Assembly (NCBI GenBank): GCA_034509495.1 | Contig: CM067507.1 | Location: 7,552,775 to 7,616,774, forward strand | DNA length: 64,000 bases | Reading direction: 5' to 3' | From: Acestrorhynchus altus | Lineage: Eukaryota > Chordata > Actinopteri > Characiformes > Acestrorhynchidae | The notes under the pieces: generated by a model | Told to the model about the DNA's origin: nothing | The model's database searches: none | Seen by the model: the letters and a program-made list of their open reading frames with translations, nothing else | Translations under genes and position numbers: made by a program | Shown here: positions 35,150 through 46,643 of the stretch, in pieces | Layout of the letters: each line of letters begins with the position of its first letter | Position numbering within the stretch: position 1 is the stretch's first letter

Positions 35150-38100
35150 CTAATCAGAGTAGAGGATGAAGCCGGTGAAGGTGCTGTACTTGTTGCTGTT
35201 GCCACCATGGGCTTTGCCTCCATCCAACTTGATGAAGATTTCGTCTCCAGGGTCCAGATGCAGAATGACTGTGTTTGAGGCATAATCATAACTCTGGTCC
35301 TGATCCTGAGCTATAGCACTTGCCCTGACCTAGAGAGAGAGTACACATACATACACACATATTAACGTATTTATGTTTTTTTCCATGTCAAGTATTCATT
35401 TTTTCACTGCTTTAGCAACCATTATTATAGTCATGCCAATGACATTATTTCAGTTTGAGCCTATTTGTCAACACTACCCTATGTATGCTTCTTTAATGTT
35501 TAAGTTGAAGCTGTTTCTCCCTTTGAACAAATCTTCTCACAGAATTGATTTGCTCTGTTTATTTTAAAATTCTCAAAACATGCTACTCAAAAATTGTCAA
35601 AACAAATATTTGTCGCATCAAATGAAGCACCCTGAATTGAGAGCTTTGTCTATACAGAGATGCACCGACAAAGATGAGTTACAGATACAATGAATTTATT
35701 TCATATTTTTATTAAAAGTGTAATCTGCCATATACATTATATTCTTTACATGTAAAACGAAATATTTTTGTTTTAGTTTTGATCAGTATAAATATAATGT
35801 CTGCACATGCATCCACAATGATGGGAAAGACTGCTGACCTGACAGATTATTGACACCTTCCACAAATAGAATAAGCCACAGAAGGTCATTGATGGCTGTT
35901 CTTAGAGTGCTGAATCAAACCATATTATTGGAAATTTGACTGAAAGGGGACGATATGGTGGAAAAACGTGCACCAGCAACAGGGATGACCACAGCCTTGA
36001 AAGGCTTGTCATGAAAATTTGACTCATGAACTTGGGAGAGCTTCACAAGGAGTGGACTAAGGCTGATATCAGTACACCAAGAGCCACCAAGCACAGATGT
36101 CTCCAGGAAAGGAGCTACACCTGCTGCATTCCTAATATCAAGCCCCTCCTGATGCTGAGACAGCATCTTACCTGGGCTAAGAAAAAATAGAACTGGACTG
36201 TTGCTCAATGCTCCAAAGTCTCAACTCAAGCCCCTAGAATCTGGAGGAAGAGTGGAGAGGCACAGAATCCAAGGTATCCATTGTCCAATGTGAAGTTTCT
36301 GCATTCTGAGATGGTTTAGAGTAGGATGTCATCTGCTGGTGTTGGTCCATTTTCTACAAGGAGATTTTAGAGCACTTCAGGTTTTCATCCTCTCCAGCAG
36401 GACATAGCACCTATCCACAACCAAAATGTCTTATTATATCTTGGGAAATATTCAAATAATTTGAGATGATGTATTTCTAATTTTCTTGAGCTACAGTATA
36501 AGCCATACTGATTATGATCAATTGTAATACTGTAGAATTACTGTCACTGCTTGAGAAACAGTTCATTACAATAAATGAAGCCAATGAAACCATTTAAAAC
36601 TGAATCTGATACTGAGGGGGTTGGGGGAGATATTAAATGGTAATGTGAGTTTATTTGTCATATGCTGACAAGTTGTTATCTGGAATGGAAGCTTTTCAGA
36701 GGGTCTCTGGACAGAAAAGTGCGGGAACCAGTGTATCAGCCAGGCGAGGAGACACTGTCCCTGCAGGCTGCTTCATCCCTTTCTTTTTAACATGAGTAAC
36801 AATGCTGACTCAAACAGCACACACTGTGTGTGTGTGAGTGCTAGATCAGTGTCGATTAGTGCTTAAAGCACTCAAGGTCAACACACAATAAACCCACACA
36901 AAAGAGTTGGTCCATTTTACGCTGTTTATCAACTCCGTAGTGCACATGTGACAAGTGTGATTTTAATAACTTCAGCAGAAATGACTGTAAGGTCACATTT
37001 GGCTTCATACAATATACACACACATACATTAGATCACACAAAAACAAACACATCCTATACCTTCGGAGTTGTGCATTGTTTCATTAATTTTCATTTATAG
37101 AAGATGCCTGCAAGTTTGAATGTTTTTTTTTTTTACTGTGAAGCAGAAAACAAATAGGACAAAATACCAGAGTGTGTACTATTCACCCCCCTAAAGTCAG
37201 TTTGTGGAGCCTATAAGCTGCCACATCTTGCCTCTGGGATTTTTGCCCATTCCTCAGGGCAAAACTGAGTATGGGCTTTGGCTAGGCCATTTTAATACAT
37301 TTACAAGTTTCCCCTTAAACTACACGAGTGTTGCTTTAGCAGTATGCTTTGGATCATTGTTCTGTTGGAAAGTGAACCTCCATCCCAGGCTCAAATCACT
37401 GATAGACTGAACCAGGTTTCGCTGAAGAATATCCCTGTATTTAGCACCATCAATCTTCCCTTTGACTTGAAACATCCCCACAGCATGATGCTGCCCCCAC
37501 CATGTTTCACTGTGGTGATAGTGTTTTTGGGGTGATGAGATGTGTTCGTTTTGTGCCACACATAGCATTTTCCTTGGTGGCTGAAAAGTTCAATTTTGGT
37601 CTCATCTCATGTGTCTCACACATGCCTTGTGCCTATTTTTGCCTTTTTTTCTGACCACTCTTCTATAAAGCTCAGGTCTATGAAGTGTATGGCTTATTGT
37701 GGTCATATGGACAGATATTCCAGTCTCTGCTTGGAAACTCTGTAGCTCCTTCAGGGTTACCTTTGGTCTCTGTGCTGCCTCTCTGATTAATGCCCTCCTT
37801 ACCCGGTCTGAGAGTTTTGGTGGGCAGCTGCTTTGTTGTGGTACCATGTTCTTTTCATTTGATGATAATAAGAATTAGATGGTGCTCCAGGGGAGCTAGA
37901 GATTTAGATTTTTTTGATTTGTACTTCTCGACAACTTTGTCCCTGACTTGTTTGTTCTCCTTGAGCTTCATATTGTTGTTTGATTAGTGGTGCCTCTTGC
38001 TTAATGGTGTTGCAGCCTCTGGGGCCTTTCAGAAAAGATATGTATATACTGACAGATCATACAGGTGGACTTCATTTCACTAAGCATGTGACTTCTGAAG

Positions 38101-41087
38101 GTAATTGGTTGCACCAGAACTATTTAGGGGCTTCAAAGCAAATGGGGTGAATACATATGTACATTTTGTGCAGATGCATCACATACAATTCTGATAAGAA
38201 ATATCATGTAACAAAGTAGGTTAAAAGCAAAGGGGTGTGGTCTGTGGGGTGTGTGTGTGTGGGGGGGTACTGTGGCATGACACTGTATATGTAGTTATAT
38301 TTAATGTTTAGGTATTATATTTGTATTTATGTTTATGTAAATACAAGATGACATTCTGCCTTTCAACTTTAGTCATCATAATTTCATTTCAAATCCAGTG
38401 TATAAAGTAACAAAAGTACTGAAAACTGCATCTTCATCCAAATTATTCACATTGTAGGTTAACTCTGTCAGCTGTAATGTAATGGCTCTAAGCCATGTTC
38501 CTCTTTTCATGCAGCTAGAATTGTAATGAGGTTTAGAACATTATTAACATGGTTTTAACATTTTACATTAACATTCTATTATTTTAAACACTTCATCAAA
38601 TAAAATGCTGTATTTATGTGAAGATAATTTCATTGGATATATTTGTAATCATTTAAAATGTTGCAAGGCTTGCTTTTGTCTGCTTTTGTATTCATGAGAG
38701 AAAAAGAACAGGTGTACTACAGAATAGGACAGAATGCCCTTTGGGTTTGAGAATGGTCCTGCTTGAACATTAATACATTTTTCTATTTGTCGGAATGTGT
38801 TGCTATTACATATATATGATTCCATTTGGTTATCTAAACACACTCTTCTTCCCATTTATGTCTCTCATTTTCAAGAGTTATCAACTGTTAATGATTTGAA
38901 AATTATCTGATTTTTTTGTACCATCAAAGAGCACCGTTTTGTGATGGTCCTAGTATTTTGTATGTCTCCAAATGGCTGTCAGTTTGCTGTGGTTTTCTGT
39001 TAGCCTTGTTTAGTTTGTGCTTTTAGCACTTGACAGGTGTTGTTGCCATCATGCTAACAGCATTTGGCATCGACAGTGCTGTCCGTAAGACTAAGATTCC
39101 TCTGTGTATGTGTGTCCCTGATGGGCTTGTCTTTTTACACTTCAGAGTGTCAAATGCTATCACAAATGTAAAATTGTAGGAAAAGTGCCCTTTTGCATTT
39201 AGCATTACAGTTATTGCTACAGAACTTTTTATTTAGGGTAAAGTTATTAAATGTTGTGAGTGAAATATTCCAGCCAGTTTTGTGTGTGTATGTGTACATG
39301 TGTTTTACCGACATGCTTAATATATATAGTAAGTATATGTTAGTATATGCATGTATGCATAGACCCTCAATCCCTGTTGCTGCCTTGCTGATTCACTGGC
39401 TGAGTGTTTCATGTGTGTATGTGTACAAGAACTGTATGTGTTTAAGAAAGCTACTGATTCGAGTTGACATAGCAAGGGAAGCCAGAAGAGAAGGATACAC
39501 AAAAACACACACAAGCAACCATACTGTTCATGGCTTGTCCTGCGGAGAAAGCCTTTGGTTCAGTGAAACCTCATAAGCTCTCACTTCTGTTTACGCTGAG
39601 TAGAGTACACAGCAAAATATGTAGTGACACTCCTCAACGTCTTAAAAAAAAAAAATAACTCCATTGGTGTTTGTGGCAGCGTACACACATTTCTACTGCA
39701 GCATTCAGATTCCCCTGAGGGTTTCATTACAGAACAGGGGAACTTAACATTCTGTGCCTGGACAGATGGGATACGACTGGGCATGACTTATAATCATGCT
39801 GTGTTTATAGGTGTTTTTTGTCTGTCTGTCCATCATATAGCTCTGTTCCAGTTGTCTGTGCAAGTACATAGAGTTTATTGATTTACTCTAAATTATTATT
39901 TATAATTTAATTATACATAATTATATTTTATAATTTATTTGGTTCCTATCAGTTTCCTTCTCTTCAGGAATGAATAAATTGCATAAATGGCTGTGTACTG
40001 CACAGGTAAAGTTATTTACCCCAAGGTACAAACCACATAAATGTACCTTTAAAGATATGAAATATTCCAAAGGATGTCTCCAAATGAGTTTTAAAGATAC
40101 AATGCATTTATTATACCAGAGAAAATGTACCTTTTATATTTACCCTTTTTAATAAAAACTAAAATCAAGACAGAACTGTAAAACATATATAGATTAAAAC
40201 ATGATACAGATTAGATTAGATAATCTAATCTAATCTAATCTAATATAATCTAATCTAATCTAATCTGTAATGTGTTCTACTATAGATCTTTTACAGTAGC
40301 AGAAGATATACAAAAGTATACCTCATCACACCACCCCAGTAAAGTGTTTGTACCAAAAAAGTACTGTCTAATTCATTTAAGTTGTAGGAAGTGTAAGAAC
40401 TCCATAGAAATCTGTTAAGAAGTGAAGCAATGACAGAACCCTCACCTGTCCATTCTTCAGAAGATCCGCCCACATGCTAGTCCCATCTCCACCCCTCATC
40501 AGAACATTGTAGGTAAAGAAGTATGTTCCGGGAACCTTGCACACAAACTTCCCTGATGAGCCATCATAGTTATTCCCGATGTTGGTGACCACATCATCGA
40601 ACCTTAGGATTTCATAGCCCTCCTGTGGGTTCCGCAGACCTGCATAGAATGCCACGCGGGGCCCCATCGTGTAGGTGGCAGTGCTGATGCCTGTTGCAGC
40701 CCTGCCTCCCAAGGAGAAAATTCCTGTTTGCTCAACTTCATTCTTTTCCCCTGGTGGACCCATGGGTCCTGGCGGACCTGGCTCTCCAGGTGGTCCCGGA
40801 GGTCCAGGAGGCCCAGGCTTTCCTGGTCGTCCTGGCCTACCCTGTGGCCCGTGGGCATAGGTGGGGAGCGGAGGGCCCATGCTGTGATCAGATAGGGCCT
40901 CTGCCTCCGCCTGGATATGTGTGACTGCTGTTCCCATTGCACCAGCCGTTGTGCCACCTGCTTTATCGAGGTATGGGTCACACACCATTCGGCAGGTGCC
41001 CAGCATCTCGTATCGCCCAGCATCGTCGTTGCCACCCACTGAGCTGACCAGGACAGGGATGAGCACCACCAGGATTAGAAGCAACAT
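35150..41087 (-). CDS. c1ql1: c1ql1, C1q-like synaptic organiser, two exons
   Basis: Exon 1 is 41087-40446 and exon 2 is 35329-35150 (stop TAG at 35152-35150), with a 5.1 kb GT-AG intron in phase 0. The product is 273 residues. The chosen ATG gives the signal peptide MLLLILVVLIPVLVSS, which matches C1QL1. Then come YEMLGTCRMVCDPY (the conserved N-terminal Cys pair for oligomerisation), a variable linker with ALSDHS, a collagen stalk of only 12 Gly-X-Y triplets from GPQGRPGRP to GEK, a non-collagen insert (NEVEQTGIFSLGGRAATG), and the C1q domain from ISTATYTMGPRVAFYAG to STFTGFILYSD. Exon 2 adds VRASAIAQDQDQSYDYAS and DEIFIKLDGGKAHGGN. C1QL1 is a secreted ligand of ADGRB3 that maintains climbing-fibre synapses (prior knowledge). 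Linkage to dcakd supports C1QL1 over C1QL2-4. An upstream in-frame ATG at 41213 would add 42 residues before the signal peptide. Confidence 0.93.
35900..36420 (+). mobile_element. Tc1/mariner remnant in the c1ql1 intron
   Basis: Text such as accagcaacagggatgacca, acttgggagagcttcacaag, gagtggactaaggctgatat, agagtggagaggcacagaat and gaggaagagtggagaggcac resembles the transposase region of a common fish Tc1/mariner family, on the plus strand. There are internal deletions and stops. It lies antisense to c1ql1. Confidence 0.65.
37130..38286 (-). mobile_element. Decayed Tc1-like transposon in the c1ql1 intron
   Basis: Minus-strand pieces: 37847-37602 reads CPPKLSDRVRRALIREAA, RPKVTLKELQ and LYRRVVRKKGKNRHKA (DNA-binding half). 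37568-37320 reads AKYRDILQRNLVQS and FTFQQNNDPKHTAKA, where the catalytic Asp of the DND motif appears as Asn. Ends are blurred; the right end gtactgtggcatgacactgt is the better one. Sense strand matches c1ql1. Confidence 0.75.
38287..40445. other. c1ql1 intron, proximal part
   Basis: AT-rich with no exon seen. Holds the palindromic (TAATC)n array at 40209-40266 and otherwise nothing recognised. Confidence 0.6.
40209..40266. repeat. Palindromic (GATTA)n/(TAATC)n array
   Basis: Units of gatta switch at about 40220 to units of taatc, so the two halves can pair. The array sits in the c1ql1 intron about 180 bases from exon 1. Confidence 0.9.
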
Positions 41088-41600
41088 GACGGCGGCTGCG
41101 GCCCCCAGCAGGGTCTTCCGTCCCAGGCTGAGGCGGGAGAGGGGTGGGGCCGCCAGCGCGGAGCTCTCCACGCACGGTGGAATGGTGAGAGGCAAATGGG
41201 AGATGGAACCCAACTCCCTCCACCTAGAAAGTCAACACGAGGACACTGGAGGGTCCTCTCAGTATGTGTGTGTGTGTGTGTGTGTGTGCAAATGTGTGTG
41301 TGCAAATGTGTGTGTGTGCAAATGTGTGTGTGTGTGTGTGCACGCAAATGTGTGTGCAGGATAAAAGAGATGGCAGTTGAGCAAGGTCTGTTAGCAGGTG
41401 AGCAGAGAAGAGTCTGTGTATGTGTGTGTGTGTGTAGAGAAGGAGGAGAAGAAAGAGATAGAGGAGATGATGATGTTCTTACACTCTCCTGACATGACTC
41501 AGAGAAGGAAAGGGGGTGGGAGTGGGAGGAGAAATAAGAGGAGGCAGAGGGGACGGAGAAAGGAGGGATGATGGGAGGGAGAAGCGCAGCCAGACAAACC
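41088..41600 (-). promoter_or_regulatory. c1ql1: c1ql1 5' region with GT-rich minisatellite
   Basis: This is the immediate upstream DNA of the c1ql1 coding start, GC-rich near the ATG. From about 41264 to 41360 it contains (GT)n runs broken by repeated gcaaatgtg units, a young-looking minisatellite, then another (GT)n at 41417-41435. No TATA box is evident and the transcription start is unknown. Confidence 0.4.
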
Positions 41601-41792
41601 CAACACCCAAGACATCACAGAGTCATTTTAGTGTGCTTTTATTGTTCACTGTTTCGAAATGTGATTTTGTTTTCCACTTGTTGAGCTGGGAAATTTCTTC
41701 TGCTGGTGGATGAACAGAAAGAAAGAGAGAAGAAGATGGAAAATAGCCTTCTATGGCTATACCCATGAAGGGGTAATTCCTTGATTGACATG

Positions 41793-43395
41793 TACAGTGG
41801 GGAAAATAAGTATTTATTCAGTCACCAATTGTGCAAGTTCTCCCACTTAAAAAGATGAGAGAGGCCGTTAATTGACATCATAGGTAGACCTCAACTATGA
41901 GAGACAAAATGTGAAAAGAAAATTGAGAAAATCATTTTGTCTGACTTTTAAAGAATTTATTTGCAAATAATGGTGGAAAATAAGTATTTGGTCAATAACA
42001 AAAGTTCATCTCAATACTTTGTTGTATATCCTCTGTTGGCAATGACAGAGGTCAAATGTTTTCTGTAAGTCTTTACAAGGTTGGCACACACTGTTGCTGG
42101 TATGTTGGCCCATTCCTCCATGCAGATCTCCTCTAGAGCATTGATGTTTTGGGGCTGTCGGCAGGCAACACGGACTTTTAACTCCCTCCAAAGGTTTTCG
42201 ATGGGGTTGAGATCGGGAGACTGGCTAGGCCACTCCAGGACTTTGAAATGTTTCTTACGAAGCCACTCCTTTGTTGCCCTGGCAGTGTGCTTGGGATCAT
42301 TGTCATGCTGAAAGACCCAGCCACGTTTCATCTTCATTGCCCTTGCTGATGGAAGGAGGTTTGCACCCAAAATCTCACAATACATGGCCCCATTCATTCT
42401 TTCATGTACACGGACGTCCTGGTCCCTTTGCAAAGAAACAGCCCCAAAGCATGATGTTGCCACCCCCATGCTTCACAGTTGGTATGGTGTTCTTTGGATG
42501 CAACTCCGCATTCACTGTCCTCCAAACACGACGAGTTGTGTTTTTACCAAATAGTTCTACTTTGGTTTCATCTGACCATATGACATTCTCCCAATACTCT
42601 TCTGGAACATCCAAATGCTCTCTAGTAAACTTCAGACGTGCCTGGATATGGACTGGCTTAAGCAGGGGGACACGTCTGGCACTGCAAGATCTGAGTCCCT
42701 GGTGTCGTAGTGTGTTGCTGATGGTAGCCTTTGTAACGTTGGTCCCAGCTTTCTGCAGGTCATTCACTAGATCCCCCCTTGTGGTTCTGAGATTTTTCCT
42801 CACCGTTCTTGTGATCATTTTGGACCCACGGGCTGAGATCTTGCGTGGAGCCCCAGATCGAGGGAGATTAGTAGTGGTCTTGTAGGTCTTCCATTTTCTA
42901 ATTATTGCTCCCACAGTAGATTTCTTCACACCAAGCTGCTTGCCTATTGCAGATTCAGTCTTCCCAGCCTGGTGCAGGTCTACAATTCGGTTTCTTGTGT
43001 CCTCCGACAGCTCTTTCGTCTTCGCCATAGTGGAGTTTGGAGTGTGACTGTTTGAGGTTGTGGGCAGGTGTCTTTTATACTGTTAACGACTTCAAACAGG
43101 TGCCATTAATACAGGTAATGATTGGGGGAAAGAGGAGCCTCTTAAAAAAGAAGTTACAGGTCTGTGACAGACAGAAATCTTGCTTGTTTGTAGGTGACCA
43201 AATACTTATTTTCCACCATTATTTGCAATAAATTCTTTAAAAGTCAGACAAAATTATTTTCTCAATTTTTTTTTCACATTTTGTCTCTCATAGTTGAGGT
43301 CTACCTATGATGTCAATTACAGGCCTCTCTCATCTTTTTAAGTGGGAGAACTTGCACAATTGGTGACTGACTAAATACTTATTTTCCCCACTGTA
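41793..43395 (-). mobile_element. Tc1-like transposon, full length, best preserved copy in the window
   Basis: A 1.6 kb element flanked by TA. Terminal inverted repeats of about 200 bases differ at only about six positions. Each repeat carries the tggggaaaataagtattt motif at its tip and a variant (ggtggaaaataagtattt) at its inner end, the IR/DR arrangement of the Sleeping Beauty group. Transposase runs on the minus strand from ATG 43028 to the stop at 42011, 1018 bases, two short of 340 codons. The break lies around 42420 within AKGPGR/VRVHERM. Before it: HTH-type N-terminus, SGAPRKIS, and catalytic Asp at residue 153 in VIWSDETKVELF. After it: WVFQHDNDPKH and WPSQSPDLNPIENLW, with the DD34E spacing kept. 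Not host-derived. Confidence 0.95.
42011..43028 (-). pseudogene. Tc1-type transposase, single small frameshift
   Basis: The two overlapping open frames 43028-42402 (208 codons) and 42469-42011 (152 codons) are the N- and C-terminal parts of one transposase. All DDE residues and the nuclear-entry-like basic patch are present; I see no other stop. The length (about 339 residues when intact) is usual for the family. The deletion of two bases is inferred from total length and from the family block around the break. Confidence 0.9.
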
Positions 43396-43469
43396 CATAG
43401 TCAGAGGGGTTTGGTATGAAATGGTTAATTGTAGGGGAACTAAGGGTGCTTTCAGACCAGCTCAGACCA

Positions 43470-43690
43470 TAGTACTAATGCTCTAGCACTAAGAGCTGAG
43501 GATTACAGATTTGAATCTCGGGTCATGCTCGAGTCCAAGAGACCAAAATGATTTGTCCTCTCCCTGGATGGGTAGATGTTGGAAGCATTGGGACCATTGC
43601 GTGTAACAGTCTTAATTGGAGGTGTTAACAGTGTAATAGAGTCCTAACAGGGTTGGATAATTAGCACTTTCGACTTGGGATGGGAAAGTG
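43470..43690 (+). mobile_element. tRNA-derived SINE (second copy)
   Basis: tgctctagcactaagagctg, then gaggattacagatttgaatc (B-box-like) and tcgggtcatgctcgagtcc parallel the minus-strand copy at 31600-31790. Downstream cctctccctggatgggtaga fits the body of this SINE type. Partly overwritten by Tc1 debris downstream. Confidence 0.55.
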
Positions 43691-43694
43691 GGGT

Positions 43695-43990
43695 GAAAAA
43701 AAATTGGTCAGACCAAAAGTGGTGGTCTTTGTCCAAATCAAACTGAGCAATAGCTGAGTGCTTAGGGACATTGTCCTGTTGAAAGATAAACCTTCATCCC
43801 AGTCTGAGGTCCAGAGTCCTCTAGACCAGGTTATCATCAAGGATGTCTTGGAACATCACTGCAGTCATCATTCCCTTCACTGCCACTAGTCTCCCAGTTC
43901 CTGTAGCAGAAAAACATCCCCTCAGCATGATGCTACCACCACCATGCTTCGCTCTAGGAATGGTATGAGCAAAGCATGATGCTGGAAAAT
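43695..43990 (-). mobile_element. Tc1-like transposase fragment
   Basis: ggacattgtcctgttgaaag, aaaaacatcccctcagcatg and atgctaccaccaccatgctt on the plus strand are antisense Tc1 transposase text of the same family as 44141-45190 and 8511-9643. No ends seen. Confidence 0.6.
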
Positions 43991-44140
43991 GGTTTCCAGT
44001 ACTGGAAATGTGAAAATTATAGCTTTATCAGTTATCTTTGTTGGTGAATTTAAGTCTTGAGTATTGTACTTTTAGTTAGGGGTCTGGTAGTAATATAGTA
44101 GTATATTAGCAGCATAGTCAACAACATCTCCAATAATAAA

Positions 44141-45190
44141 TACAGTGCATTCAGAAAGTGTTCACAACACTTCACTTTTTGTACATTTTGTCATGTTACA
44201 GCTTTATTCCAGAATAGATTAAATTAATTTTCCCCTCTACAGACAATACCGCTTAATGACACAATGAGAAAATGTTTATATTTGAAAATATAATAATCTA
44301 TATAATAAAACAAAAAATGTGCAGTGAAACCCAAAAGATTCACAAATTTTGCTCAATACTTTGTTACCTTTGGCGTCAAATGCTTTTGCCTCTGATGTTA
44401 CAAGCACACCTGTTTTTGGGACGTTTCTTCCATTCTGCTTTGCAGAACCTCTCAGGCTCTATCGGATTTGATGGGGGAGCGTTGGTGCACAGCCATTTTA
44501 GATATCTCTCTGGACCACTCAAGGACATTCACAGAGTCCTGAAGCCACACCTTTGTTATGTGCTTAGGTTTGTTATCCTGTTGGAACCTGCACTCTGGTG
44601 CAGGTTATCATCAAGAATGTCTCTGTACATTGCTGCAGTCATCTTTCCCTTGACCCTGACTAGTCTCCCAGGTCCTGCTGCAGAAAAAATACCCACAGCA
44701 TGATGCTGCCATCACCATACTGTAGGAATGGTATTGGCTAGGTGATGCGCAGTGACTGGTTTGACATGATGCTTGGCATTCAGTCCAAAAAGTTCAATCT
44801 TTTTGTTTCACTTGGTCTGAGCATCCTTTAAATGTCTTTTGGCAAACTCCAGACAGGTTGTCATGTGCCTTTGACTGAGGAGTGATTTCCATCTGGCCAC
44901 TGTAACTGGTGGAGTGGAGTGCTACAGAATTGGTTGTCCTTCTGGAATGTACTTCTCTCTCCATGGAGCAAAGTTGGAGCACTGTCAGAGTGACCACTGG
45001 GATCTCGGTCACCTCCCTGACTGAGGCCCTTTATCCTCAATCACTCAGTTTGACTGGGCAGCCAGCTCTAGGAAGAGTCCTTGTGGTTCCAAGTTCTTCC
45101 ATTTACAGATGATGAAGGACGCTGTACTCATTGGGACCTTCCCCAGATCTGTTTCTCTATACAGTACTGTCTCTGAGGTCTACAGACAAT
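44141..45190 (-). mobile_element. Truncated Tc1-like transposon
   Basis: The left end tacagtgcattcagaaagtg is the same terminus as the copy at 8511. Minus-strand transposase scraps include MTEIPVVTLTVLQLCSME, FGQKTF-like text and a SDQVKQKD tail. The other end is lost at the (TA)n array at 45203. Confidence 0.75.
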
Positions 45191-45199
45191 TCCATAGAC

Positions 45200-45202
<3 letters not shown>

Positions 45203-45253
<51 letters not shown>

Positions 45254-45275
45254 TATTATATATATATATATAAAT
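45203..45275. repeat. (AT)n microsatellite
   Basis: About 70 bases of alternating A and T with a few interruptions. Confidence 0.95.
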
Positions 45276-46063
45276 ATACACAAACCAGCTTGAATGTTGA
45301 CAAAGAAGAAGCCACAACACATAGGCATCAAAAGCTGCTGCTTTTCCATTATAAAACAAAGTAAAAAAGAATGAATGCATGGTATCTACTGCAGAAAAGC
45401 TAAGAATTTCACATTCCACAATGACAGTTATGTTTGGATATGTATGGTTTGGAGTTTAGCATCAGTAGAATAAAGCTTAGGTCAGTTAAGCTATTTCTAT
45501 TTTATTTTTTTCAATAACACAGGGTGTTTGCTGCTTTTCTTGGCTGTATTTCATAGAAATTTCCAGTAAGATTTTTCACATACTTGAAGCATTGATTTTT
45601 GAGATCCTTCACAAGTTTTGCACGACAATTGCAAGAAGCGAGACCTTTCTGGTGATGTCATCACGCAGCCTTGTTATTCTTGTTCATTTGTGTGACCAAT
45701 AGGCTCCTAAGAAGGTGTCTTCATAGAACAGCCTACCAAGGACCTGCTCTACCTCAGCTGCTTCTTAACTGGTAATCAGATCACTGATGGTCTATGATAT
45801 CCAGATTTGAAATGCATGTTAATGCAAGGTGTAAAAATCCTTTTATAGACTTAAATTTTCTTTACAGTGGTGACATGAATGTTTGCATAGAGTGTTTTTG
45901 TATGGAATGCAGATAGTGCTGATTTGGGGTTCTTTGGGTTAGAAAGATGTTTCCTTTCTTATGGCATTACATTTCTAATGTGGTTCATATCACCACCATG
46001 TTCAATAGTACTGGCTCATTTAATTATGCAGAGATTTAGAAGAAGGGAATGGATTGCCCTTTC

Positions 46064-46122
<59 letters not shown>
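46064..46122. repeat. (GAAA)n microsatellite
   Basis: Fourteen or so uninterrupted GAAA units; the KERKERK frame is an artefact. Confidence 0.95.
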
Positions 46123-46582
46123 AATTCCAGCATTGCTTAGACAAAAGGAGCATGACAACAAAAAGAGTAAGGCATGAAAGGCATAGAGGGAAAGAAGGGA
46201 GAGATTGAGAGAGAGAGGCCCCATCATCACAATGTCTCAGTTAATTAAATATCAAATTAAAGCCCAGATAATTGTCATTTTATCTTTATCATCTTGCTGC
46301 CTTGAGTTGGACTGTGGCCCACTTGGCTGGGCTATGCTCTGTCTAGGGTCAGGGGATGTTAACCAGGCCAGCATTGTGGCAGCATCTGCGTTCATCTGCC
46401 GCTAGTTACTTGCCAGCTGGAGGTTAGCATGGTTGTGAAGCCAAATCAAATAATGAATGCTGTTTGAATGAAAAAGGATGCTTGGGTAGGGTAGCCCAGG
46501 TAGACCAGTAGTCAAAAATAATGTCCACTGCCACTTCCAAAGTGGTAATCGGCCAGTCTCTCTTAGAAGCAAACATTGGTAA

Positions 46583-46585
<3 letters not shown>

Positions 46586-46640
<55 letters not shown>
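46586..46640. repeat. (TC)n microsatellite
   Basis: About 54 bases of TC followed by a short CA stretch. Confidence 0.95.

Positions 46641-46643
<3 letters not shown>

Noticed and set aside
40604..41364. Open frames on both strands overlapping c1ql1 exon 1, some collagen-like
   Set aside because: They are shadows of the GC-rich, periodic collagen-coding DNA in other frames; only the minus-strand frame matches the C1q-like family.
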